From positions 1 to 5,141 of the forward strand of contig VBNP01000181.1 of the NCBI GenBank assembly GCA_005877965.1: a stretch of 5,141 nt of DNA, in the 5' to 3' direction. The DNA comes from Gammaproteobacteria bacterium (GTDB lineage Bacteria; Pseudomonadota; Gammaproteobacteria; Steroidobacterales; Steroidobacteraceae). Below, in pieces: positions 1-5,140 of this stretch (position 1 is its first letter; every line of letters starts with the position of its first letter). The notes under the pieces are model-generated. The model was not told where the DNA came from. It did not search any database and was given only the letters and a program-made list of their open reading frames with translations. A program made the translations under genes and the position numbers.

Positions 1-75
1 ACTGTGTTGTGAACCCCACCCCACGGCGGGATACTTCTTCTGCTCAGCGGGCTCTCAGTTGGCATTGGCCGCATC

Positions 76-1125
76 ATGCGCGAGGCTCCGACTTGCAACC
101 GACGCCACCTGCTGGCGGTGGGACTCGCCGCCGTCCCCTTCATTGTCAGGCCTTACAGTCTCGCACTGGCGTTAGCAGAGCGTAGACCGATGCTTTCGGG
201 CACGTTTCTGCAGCTATTGACGGAGCATCACACTTGGCGAGAGGAGCAGTGGGTGCGCCTTTTTGACGCCTTCCGGCGACTGAGCTTGTCGCAAGTAATC
301 CTCCAATGGGTGATGAGTGATAGCCAGCCTTTCTTCGCTTCGGACCTTGCCGGCAGTGTGAGATCTCCCCTCCGGATGATTTTGGAACTGGGCGAGAGGA
401 CCAACATTGAAGTTATCATCGGGCTGGTGCACGACTCCGACTACTGGCTGCGCATCACCCAGCCAAGCGCTGCGGTGGCCAGATACCTTGCGAATCGCGA
501 ATCGCGGATCGTTCAGCTCGTGACGGAGATTGCGCCGCTTTCGCGCAACTACCGGAGCTTCGCTGGATGGTTCATGAACGAGGAGATAGACGACATCAAT
601 TGGCACGAGCCAACAGCCACCTCCGTTTTGCACTCTTACCTGCAGCGAGTGAGTGACTATCTTCGTCTGGCGCTCCCGGGAGCCCCCGTCGCGATCTCGG
701 GCTTTTCTAACGCCCACGGCACACCGGCGCAGCTGGAAGTCTTCTGGCGAGAGTTGCTGAGCGCTGCACCGGCGATCGGCACGGTCTTGTTCCAAGATGG
801 CATCGGCGCGCGGAAGCTGACGTTGGAGAACCTGCCTCGATATCTCCACGCCGTCCGTGCCGCCACCGATGCGACCGGACGCCGGCTGTGGTCTGTGGTC
901 GAGCTGTTCGAGCAGACCGGGGGCGCGCCGCTCGATTCGGGCGAGTTCCGTGCAAGCGCTGCACCGTTTCCCCGAGTAGCCGCCCAGCTGCAAGTCGAAG
1001 CCGCGTGCGCGTCGGCGCTCATCGCGTTCAGCGCCGCCGACTATCTGTTGACGCCGACGCGGCGCGCAGCCGACCTGCTCTCAAGCTATCTGGAATACAC
1101 TCACAATTGGGGCAACCCCTCGTAG
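76..1125 (+). CDS. Exported DUF4434-type glycosidase-like protein
   Basis: 349-aa protein resembling the DUF4434 family (TIM-barrel proteins related to glycoside hydrolases, often found near polysaccharide genes); the exact substrate is unknown. Residues 8-34 form a leader with an arginine pair (NRRHLLAVGLAAVPF) and a hydrophobic stretch, suggesting Tat- or Sec-dependent export. Family-like blocks follow: SGTFLQLL (41-48), VILQWVMSD (74-82), IIGLVHDSDYW (114-124), FAGWFMNEEIDD (162-173), VLFQDGIG (237-244) and LWSVVELFEQ (271-280). The acidic residues E169/E170, D241 and E276 sit where barrel-strand catalytic acids would be expected, but I cannot assign catalysis. ATG 76 is the first ATG after an in-frame TGA at 10-12; no strong ribosome binding site precedes it. 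The gene ends in TAG and seems full length. The 75 bases upstream hold no identifiable gene. Family assignment is from motif recall; the biological role is not resolved. Confidence 0.72.
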   Translation: MREAPTCNRRHLLAVGLAAVPFIVRPYSLALALAERRPMLSGTFLQLLTEHHTWREEQWVRLFDAFRRLSLSQVILQWVMSDSQPFFASDLAGSVRSPLRMILELGERTNIEVIIGLVHDSDYWLRITQPSAAVARYLANRESRIVQLVTEIAPLSRNYRSFAGWFMNEEIDDINWHEPTATSVLHSYLQRVSDYLRLALPGAPVAISGFSNAHGTPAQLEVFWRELLSAAPAIGTVLFQDGIGARKLTLENLPRYLHAVRAATDATGRRLWSVVELFEQTGGAPLDSGEFRASAAPFPRVAAQLQVEAACASALIAFSAADYLLTPTRRAADLLSSYLEYTHNWGNPS

Positions 1126-1194
1126 TCCGCATTAATTCGATCGGCGCCGCCCAACCGCTCAACCGCCGACGTTCCTTGCGCTCGAGGTCGGCCC

Positions 1195-1224
1195 CGAGTT
1201 TCGCTGAATAATCCGCGAAACTCG
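1195..1224. repeat. Perfect 10-bp inverted repeat (hairpin)
   Basis: CGAGTTTCGC (1195-1204) and GCGAAACTCG (1215-1224) are exact reverse complements around a 10-base AT-rich loop. It lies 70 bases past the DUF4434 stop codon. No T-run follows on either strand, so it is not a standard intrinsic terminator. It could stabilise the mRNA 3' end or bind a dimeric protein. The structure is seen directly; its function is unknown. Confidence 0.55.
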
Positions 1225-1369
1225 AGACCACACGCCTCGGCCGTTGCTGCATCATTCCCGCGTGTCCAATCGTCGCTGTATGCAAGCTCCGCCGGCCAGG
1301 CTCTCGACGCGGACCTACGCCAGGCTGACAATGAGGTCGCGGACGGGGGTGAAACTCGGAACGCCGTGC

Positions 1370-1401
1370 AAATTTAAGAACTGACTGTTTATTTCACAGT
1401 C
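1370..1401 (-). terminator. Candidate intrinsic terminator downstream of tRNA-Phe
   Basis: Read on the minus strand, GACTGT (1401-1396) pairs with ACAGTC (1388-1383) around a 7-base loop, followed by AG and the T-rich run TTCTTAAATTT (1380-1370). It begins 31 bases beyond the CCA end of the tRNA-Phe fragment, where a tRNA terminator would lie. The stem is only 6 bp and the T-run is interrupted, so it is weak. Its position supports the idea that the DNA left of 1432 is the original flank downstream of tRNA-Phe. Confidence 0.4.
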
Positions 1402-1431
1402 GCTGTCGGCTCGGGTCGCCTATGATTTGCA

Positions 1432-1477
1432 TGGTGGCCAGGGGCGGAATCGAACCACCGACACGCGGATTTTCAGT
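1432..1477 (-). tRNA. tRNA-Phe(GAA) 3' half only; probable att site
   Basis: On the minus strand this reads as the 3' part of tRNA-Phe. It has A31 plus anticodon loop CTGAAAA (1476-1470, anticodon GAA at 1474-1472), the 3' anticodon strand TCCGC, variable loop GTGTC, T-arm GGTGG-TTCGATT-CCGCC, acceptor strand CCTGGCC, discriminator A and encoded CCA (1434-1432). All T-arm pairs form. Beyond 1477 the match stops: the 5' anticodon strand does not pair properly, and no D-arm or 5' acceptor strand is present. This is not IS disruption, because 26 non-tRNA bases separate it from the IS end. Tyrosine recombinases of prophages and islands cross over in the anticodon region and leave such displaced 3' halves. 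No integrase gene is in the window. It cannot make a functional tRNA by itself. Confidence 0.85.
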
Positions 1478-1503
1478 GCGTTCTCGGCGGTTCTAGGGGC
1501 TTA

Positions 1504-1596
1504 TGCGTATTCCACGCGATCGTGAACAGGGTTTCCACGGGATGGTGAACACGGATTCCACGGCAACGTGAACAGCGTGCCACGGGATCGTGAACA
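1504..1596. repeat. Left IS end: four ~23-bp direct repeats
   Basis: Four copies of a unit close to TTCCACGGGATCGTGAACA end at 1528, 1551, 1574 and 1596, giving periods of 23, 23 and 22 bases. The first copy joins the terminal TGCGTA. IS21-family ends are known to carry multiple repeats that serve as transposase binding sites, so these are probably IstA sites placed about two helical turns apart. The middle copies vary in the GATC/GATG/AACG core. Confidence 0.88.
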
Positions 1597-1619
1597 CTTG
1601 GGCGCCATGCGTGGCGCGG

Positions 1620-1656
1620 TGTTCACGATCGTGGAAAAGTGTTCACGATCGTGGCG
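1620..1656. repeat. Two inverted copies of the IS end repeat
   Basis: TGTTCACGATCGTGG occurs at 1620-1634 and again at 1640-1654, 20 bases apart, in the opposite orientation to the four left-end repeats. Each copy contains the perfect palindrome CACGATCGTG. The first copy can pair with the fourth left-end repeat (1580-1597) to form a long stem, including 12 consecutive pairs, around a 21-base loop. As these lie in the istA leader, they could be IstA-bound operators or could limit read-through from outside promoters. The repeats are seen directly; the role is inferred. Confidence 0.75.
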
Positions 1657-1661
1657 AGGGG

Positions 1662-1680
1662 GCGGGCGACTGGAGATTGA
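1662..1680 (+). repeat. Subterminal 19-mer, left copy
   Basis: GCGGGCGACTGGAGATTGA. Its inverted partner is at 4319-4337 near the right end, with 18 of 19 positions matching. It is unrelated to the GTGAACA repeat and lies 158 bases from the left tip. Confidence 0.7.
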
Positions 1681-1720
1681 TCGGATGGCCGACCGCGTAG
1701 CCTTGGGACTTTTTGTCCTG

Positions 1721-1725
1721 GGGAG
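1721..1725 (+). promoter_or_regulatory. Ribosome binding site for istA
   Basis: GGGAG lies 8 bases before ATG 1734 and supports that start over ATG 1713. A second purine run, GAGAGGG (1743-1749), sits before ATG 1755, so internal initiation there is possible. Confidence 0.5.
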
Positions 1726-1733
1726 CGAGGTCG

Positions 1734-3281
1734 ATGCCGAACGAGAGGGTCTCCATGTCGAAGCTGAAGCAGCTGATCGGGCTGCAGGCGAGCAATTTAA
1801 GCGTCCGGGCGCTCGCGCGTGCCCTGGGACTGTCGGTCGGAGCGGTCTCGAAGTACCTGCGGGCGGTGCGCGGGTGCGGGATCGGGGCGGCTGAGGCCGA
1901 GAGTCTCTCGGAGAGCGAACTCGAGCAGCGGGTGTTCGGGCCGGCGCCACCCGGTAAGCCGGGGGCGCTCGTGCCGCCGGACTGCGCGTGGATCCACACC
2001 GAGCTCAAGCGCCACCGGCACGTGACGCTGCAGCTGCTGTGGGAGGAGTACCGCGAGCGTCACGGCGCGGAGGCCTACCGGCGCAGCGCCTTCTGCCAGA
2101 TCTACCGGCGCTGGGAGAAGCGCCTCAAGCGCTCGATGCGCCAGCGGCACTTCGCCGGCGAGAAGCTCTTCATCGATTACGCCGGGCGGACCGTTCCGAT
2201 CTACGGAGCACACGGTGAGGAAGCCTTCCAGGCACAGCTGTTCGTGAGCGCACTGGGGGCGAGCGGCCTGGCGTACGCCGAAGGCACCCGCACCCAGGCG
2301 CTGGCGGACTGGCTCGCCAGCCATGTGCGGGCGCTGGAGTACTACGGCGCCGCCCCGACGATCTTCGTTCCGGATAACCCCAAAGTCGGTGTCACGCGCG
2401 CCGATCGCTACGAGCCGGAGCTGCAGCGCTCGTACGAGGAGCTCGCTGCCCACTACCGGGCGGTGATCATCCCGGCGCGACCGTACCGGCCCAAGGACAA
2501 AAGCCGCGCGGAGCTGACGGTCTTGCTGGTATGTCGCTGGATCTTGGCGCGCCTGAGGCATCAGCGCTTCTATAGCCTGGAAGAGCTGAACGCAGCGATC
2601 CGGCCGTTACTGATCGAGCTCAACGAGCGGCCCTTCCAGCGCCTGCCGGGCTCCCGGCGCAGTGTCTTCGAGGCCCTCGATCGCCCGGCGATGCGGCCAC
2701 TGCCGCCGCACCCGTACGTGTATGCCGAGTGGAAGGAGCGCACCGTCGCCTTCGACTACCACGTCGATGTCGATCGGCACTACTACAGCGTGCCGCATGC
2801 ACTCGTCGGCCACTCGGTGTGGGCGCGCTACACGGCCGCCACCGTGGAGATCTTCTTCCGCAGTGCGCGCGTGGCCACCCACATCCGCTCCTACCAGCGC
2901 GGCGCGCACACGACTCTCCCTGAGCACATGCCCAAGTCCCACCGGGCGCATGCCGAGTGGTCGCCGAAGCGCTTGATCCAGTGGGGCGAGTCGATCGGCG
3001 CGCACACCGGCGCCATCGTCGAGCACCTGCTGCGCACCAAACCCCATCCGGAGCAGGGTTATCGCGCCTGTCTGGGACTCCTGGCGCTCGCCCGGCAGTA
3101 CGGCGAGGGGCGTCTGGAGGCCGCCAGCGCGCTCGCCGCGCGCCTCGGCAGCCCCACGCGCAAGAGCGTCAAGTCGATCCTCGAGAGCGGCCGGGACCGG
3201 CATCTCTCGAGTACCACCGAGCCACTGGCGCTCGAGCTGCCGCTGCACGGCAACGTGCGCGGACCAGGTTACTACCACTGA
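1734..3281 (+). CDS. istA: IS21-family transposase IstA (DDE integrase)
   Basis: 515-aa transposase that cuts and joins the IS ends to target DNA, working with IstB. Start: ATG 1734 gives MPNERVSMSKLKQLI, matching the usual MPAERLSM-type start of the family, and has a ribosome binding site; ATG 1713 adds seven unsupported residues. Domain order: helix-turn-helix (about 24-46, VRALARALGLSVGAVSKYLR); rve/RNase H-like core with first Asp D148 (FIDYAG), second Asp D214 (IFVPDNPKVGV) and catalytic Glu E260 in KDKSRAELTVLL, followed by WILARLRHQRFYSLEELNAAI; a Mu-type C-terminal beta barrel (about 330-390, AFDYHVDVDRHYYSVP); and a tail with HMPKSHRAHAEWSPKRL and the GYRACLGLLALARQYG block. Length and motif order are normal and no frameshift is seen, so it is probably active. 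istB follows after 29 bases, likely in the same transcript. Confidence 0.95.
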   Translation: MPNERVSMSKLKQLIGLQASNLSVRALARALGLSVGAVSKYLRAVRGCGIGAAEAESLSESELEQRVFGPAPPGKPGALVPPDCAWIHTELKRHRHVTLQLLWEEYRERHGAEAYRRSAFCQIYRRWEKRLKRSMRQRHFAGEKLFIDYAGRTVPIYGAHGEEAFQAQLFVSALGASGLAYAEGTRTQALADWLASHVRALEYYGAAPTIFVPDNPKVGVTRADRYEPELQRSYEELAAHYRAVIIPARPYRPKDKSRAELTVLLVCRWILARLRHQRFYSLEELNAAIRPLLIELNERPFQRLPGSRRSVFEALDRPAMRPLPPHPYVYAEWKERTVAFDYHVDVDRHYYSVPHALVGHSVWARYTAATVEIFFRSARVATHIRSYQRGAHTTLPEHMPKSHRAHAEWSPKRLIQWGESIGAHTGAIVEHLLRTKPHPEQGYRACLGLLALARQYGEGRLEAASALAARLGSPTRKSVKSILESGRDRHLSSTTEPLALELPLHGNVRGPGYYH

Positions 3282-3298
3282 CCATCCCTGAAGCACAC

Positions 3299-3304
3299 AA
3301 GGAG
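3299..3304 (+). promoter_or_regulatory. Ribosome binding site for istB
   Basis: AAGGAG, a near-consensus Shine-Dalgarno sequence, ends 6 bases before ATG 3311. It fixes the istB start and shows that istB has its own strong initiation site rather than depending on overlap with istA. Confidence 0.8.
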
Positions 3305-3310
3305 AAGACC

Positions 3311-4060
3311 ATGTTGACGAACCCGACGATCGAGACGCTCAAGAGCCTGAAGGTGTACGGCATGCTCGAAGCGCTCGAGGAGCAGCAGCAGACCCCGACC
3401 GTTCAGGGGCTATCCTTCGAGGAACGCTTGGCGCTGCTCGTCGACCGCGAGCGGCTCTACCGCGAGCACCAGCGACGCACCCGGCTATTACGCGGGGCGC
3501 GCTTGAAGGTCGCCGAAGCCAGCCTCGAGGACATCAACTACAAGGCGGCCCGCGGCCTGGATAAACGCCAGATCGCGCAGCTGGCCACGGGGGAGTGGGT
3601 CCGGCGCTCGCAGAACCTGCTCATCACCGGCGCCACCGGCTCCGGCAAGACCTGGATCGCCTGTGCGTTCGCGCAGCAGACCTGTCGCCAGGGCCACTCG
3701 GTGCTGTACTACCGCGTGCCGCGCCTGATCGAGGAGCTGCGCATCGCGCACGGCGACGGCAGCTACCTGAAGTTCCTGAAGACGATCTCCAAGGCCGCCC
3801 TCATCGTGCTGGACGACTGGGGACTGACCGCGCTCGCCACCCAGGACCGCGCGGATCTCTTGGAAATCCTCGATGACCGCGTCAACACCGGCTCGAGCCT
3901 GATCGCTAGCCAACTGCCCATCGACAAATGGCACGCCTACCTCGGTGAGCCGACGCTCGCCGATGCGATCCTGGATCGCCTCGTGCATCACAGCCATCGC
4001 ATCGAACTCAAAGTGCCTGGTGAGTCCATGCGCAAGACCCGAGTGCCGGCGGATGCATGA
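3311..4060 (+). CDS. istB: IS21-family helper ATPase IstB (AAA+)
   Basis: 249-aa DnaC/DnaA-like AAA+ ATPase. In this family IstB forms ATP-dependent oligomers on DNA, selects the target and stimulates IstA; it acts in the cytoplasm. An N-terminal helical IstB region (about 1-95, with IETLKSLKVYGMLEALEEQ and LSFEERLALLVDRE) precedes the ATPase core. Walker A is GATGSGKT (107-114), Walker B is LIVLDDWG (164-171), a sensor-1-like segment is SLIASQLP (196-203), and an ILDRLVHHSHRIEL block (220-233) carries R223, a likely sensor-2 or arginine-finger residue. A longer frame reads through this start from position 2957, but its upstream part is an out-of-frame shadow of istA; the Shine-Dalgarno sequence at 3299 and the family N-terminus place the true start at 3311. 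Full length, no damage seen. Confidence 0.96.
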   Translation: MLTNPTIETLKSLKVYGMLEALEEQQQTPTVQGLSFEERLALLVDRERLYREHQRRTRLLRGARLKVAEASLEDINYKAARGLDKRQIAQLATGEWVRRSQNLLITGATGSGKTWIACAFAQQTCRQGHSVLYYRVPRLIEELRIAHGDGSYLKFLKTISKAALIVLDDWGLTALATQDRADLLEILDDRVNTGSSLIASQLPIDKWHAYLGEPTLADAILDRLVHHSHRIELKVPGESMRKTRVPADA

Positions 4061-4318
4061 ACCATCAACACGCGCACGGCGCGAAAATCCGGGGTTGTTG
4101 TACCCAAGGGGCACCCCTCGATCGGCGCTCCTGGCGCCTTATACGCGGTCGATCTTATCCACCACACCGGAAAACCGGCGCTTCTGCCCGCCTGCGGCGG
4201 TCAGACCGCGTCGCGTTCTTGCGAACGATGAAGACGAAACCGGAAGACCGAAACCAAGCCCGTCAGGCTCAGCGCATACATGCTCGCTTGACGGATCGTG
4301 AACACCTGAAGTAGAAAC
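4061..4318. other. IS tail after istB; no recognised gene
   Basis: About 260 bases of IS DNA between istB and the right subterminal repeats. A plus-strand frame starts at an ATG overlapping the istB stop (4057) and runs to 4314, which would give 85 basic residues of unrecognised sequence; no ribosome binding site or domain supports it, and it runs into the repeats. Small hairpins are present, the clearest at 4124-4138. I regard this as non-coding trailer DNA. Confidence 0.5.
4124..4140 (+). terminator. Weak terminator-like hairpin after istB
   Basis: GGCGC and GCGCC (4124-4128, 4134-4138) form a perfect 5-bp stem around TCCTG, followed by only two T residues. It lies 64 bases past the istB stop. 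It could end the istAB transcript, but the stem is short and there is no real T-run. Confidence 0.2.
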
Positions 4319-4337
4319 TCAACCTCCAGTCGCCCGC
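4291..4337. repeat. Right subterminal repeats: GTGAACA unit and inverted 19-mer
   Basis: ACGGATCGTGAACA (4291-4304) is another copy of the end-repeat core. On the element's right side its orientation is opposite to that of the two terminal copies, mirroring the inverted pair at 1620-1654. TCAACCTCCAGTCGCCCGC (4319-4337) is the inverted partner of the 19-mer at 1662-1680. Compared with the left end, the order of the two elements is swapped. Confidence 0.65.
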
Positions 4338-4346
4338 TCCACGCAC

Positions 4347-4393
4347 TGTTCACCATCGCGTGGATTTACTGTTCACGATCGCTGGAATCCGCA
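4347..4393. repeat. Right IS end: two terminal repeats
   Basis: TGTTCACCATCGCGTGGA (4347-4364) and TGTTCACGATCGCTGGAA (4370-4387), 23 bases apart, are inverted copies of the left-end units; the outer one leads into the terminal CCGCA. The right end has two such units where the left has four. These are the expected IstA binding and cleavage sequences. Confidence 0.85.
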
Positions 4394-5060
4394 CCCAACG
4401 ACCGGCTCAAGACAAAGGCGGCAACGTGCTCTGGCCCGACAGCACGGATTCGTGCGTCGAGTTCTTGCGCCAGCGCATCCGTCAACGCGGCTCCACGCAG
4501 TCCATCGAGCGGGCGGTAATCACTCGCCGCTCAGATGAGCTCGACATCCACGAGACTTCCCTCAAAGGGAGACCTGCGCTCCAAAAAGCCCGATAGGGAC
4601 AGCGCGCCGAGCGTGTTGCCGTGGTACGAACGCTGTCGAGCTATGAAACGTCGCTTTGCTCGTTGCCCGCGCGCGTCCCAGTACTGGAGCGCGACCTTCA
4701 TGGCGGATTCCACGGCTTCGGAACCGCTCGAGGAGTAGACGATCGGCTCGAAGTCCGCTCCGCACTTCGTCAGCAGCAGATGGGTCAGATCTTCGAGCGG
4801 CTCGCTGCTGAAAAGATATCGGTATCCGCCTGCGACCTGCGCGCTGACTCGCGATCGTCGCGTTCACCTCGGGGTTGTCGTGGCCGATGCCGAACGCGGC
4901 CGGTCCGCCGGAGCCATCCAGGTACCGACGACCCGTCGTGTCGTACAGATAGCTTCCCTCGCCGCGGGCGATTCGTGGGAGAGAATCGAGTCCCCAGCCG
5001 AGGGCGCGCGCCTTGCGCTTATGGGGGCTGGGGATGGCGTGCTGATGGGGGCTGAATCAT
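4394..5060 (-). pseudogene. Class III aminotransferase, 5' half, decayed and truncated by IS21
   Basis: Once the frame is corrected, the minus strand encodes the first ~222 residues of a PLP-dependent class III aminotransferase (families usually about 430-460 aa). Recognisable blocks: HKRKARALGWGLDS, GEGSYLYDTTGRRYLDG, GGPAAFGIGHDNPEV, YRYLFSSEPLEDLTHLLL, the PLP-phosphate motif SSSGSEAVESAMKVAL, SYHGNTLGALSLSG, LAQELDARIRAVGPEHVAAFV and EPVVG. Lesions: an extra C in a C-run just after ATG 5060 (run at 5047-5051); a frameshift near 4846-4856; TGA at 4533-4531 where TCA (Ser) is plausible; and one missing base near 4409-4411, inside FVAEPVVG. The IS starts at the next base. The catalytic lysine half is absent from the window. 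Original substrate cannot be told. Start overlaps the preceding gene's stop (ATGA), implying a former operon. Confidence 0.85.
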
Positions 5061-5140
5061 GAGGTCGGTAGGAGACTGCGAATCTGCCTCACCGCGAAAT
5101 CGACCTTCATGTCGAATGCGCGCTTCCCCAGCTCCGCCGT
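5057..5140 (-). CDS. C-terminal end of an unidentified upstream gene
   Basis: The last 27 codons and the TGA of a minus-strand gene that continues beyond the window edge. The peptide ends KRAFDMKVDFAVRQIRSLL-PTS, which I do not recognise. Evidence that it is a real gene end: the stop codon overlaps the ATG of the aminotransferase (ATGA), the usual translational-coupling arrangement, and the frame is open to the edge. It was probably co-transcribed with the aminotransferase and perhaps part of the same amine or amino-acid pathway, but that is inference. Whether the rest of the gene is intact cannot be seen. Confidence 0.5.
   Translation of the reverse strand, partial: TAELGKRAFDMKVDFAVRQIRSLLPTS

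Larger units (their letters stand above)
1126..1431. other. Intergenic region without a convincing gene
   Basis: About 300 bases between the DUF4434 gene and the tRNA-Phe fragment. Open frames here are short and arginine-rich, typical of chance frames in GC-rich DNA, and none resembles a known protein. The visible structure is one perfect hairpin (1195-1224) and a leftward terminator-like hairpin (1370-1401). The stretch around 1371-1395 is clearly more AT-rich than its surroundings, as expected for the region just downstream of a tRNA gene. Confidence 0.6.
1504..4393 (+). mobile_element. IS21-family insertion sequence, complete, 2890 bp
   Basis: Encodes the two-gene IS21 signature, istA then istB, in the same direction. 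The left tip TGCGTATTCC (1504-1513) and right tip GGAATCCGCA (4384-4393) are inverted copies with one mismatch and give the TG...CA ends usual in the family. The similarity continues inward over about 48 bases on each side, with a 1-base offset. Both genes look intact, with catalytic motifs present. It is at the long end of the family because of roughly 230 bases before istA and 333 bases after istB. The flanking bases (GGGGCTTA on the left, CCCAACGA on the right) show no 4-8 bp target duplication, so the element has probably taken part in a deletion or recombination since insertion. Confidence 0.93.

Noticed and set aside
214..993. Long minus-strand frame opposite the DUF4434 gene (259 codons)
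   Set aside because: It is antisense to a gene with clear family motifs, is rich in Arg and low-complexity sequence, and has no recognisable domain. Long antisense frames are common in GC-rich DNA.
1432..1507. A full tRNA-Phe gene of 76 bases
   Set aside because: The 5' half is missing: the anticodon stem fails to pair at position 30 and there is no D-arm or 5' acceptor strand between 1478 and 1507.
1504..1656. CRISPR-like array, because of evenly spaced repeats of about 23 bases
   Set aside because: The repeats are contiguous with only a few bases between them, are imperfect, and sit exactly at an IS21 end with inverted copies at the other end. They are transposase sites, not repeat-spacer units.
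1797..2561. Minus-strand frames opposite istA (1797-2561 and 2607-3296)
   Set aside because: They are shadows of the transposase reading frame, with Arg/Ala/Gly-rich sequence and no motif.
4155..4163. TTATCCACC, close to a DnaA box
   Set aside because: A single one-mismatch match inside the IS tail, with no companion boxes or AT-rich unwinding region, is not evidence of an origin.
4057..4314. Possible 85-aa passenger gene overlapping the istB stop by ATGA
   Set aside because: The overlap is suggestive, but there is no ribosome binding site beyond istB coding sequence, the product is basic with no recognisable fold, and its end runs into a repeat copy. It is better read as non-coding IS tail.
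4621..5055. Plus-strand frame of 144 codons at the right end
   Set aside because: It lies opposite the aminotransferase remnant, whose conserved blocks are clear on the minus strand; the plus-strand product is Arg/Ser/Gly-rich with no motif.
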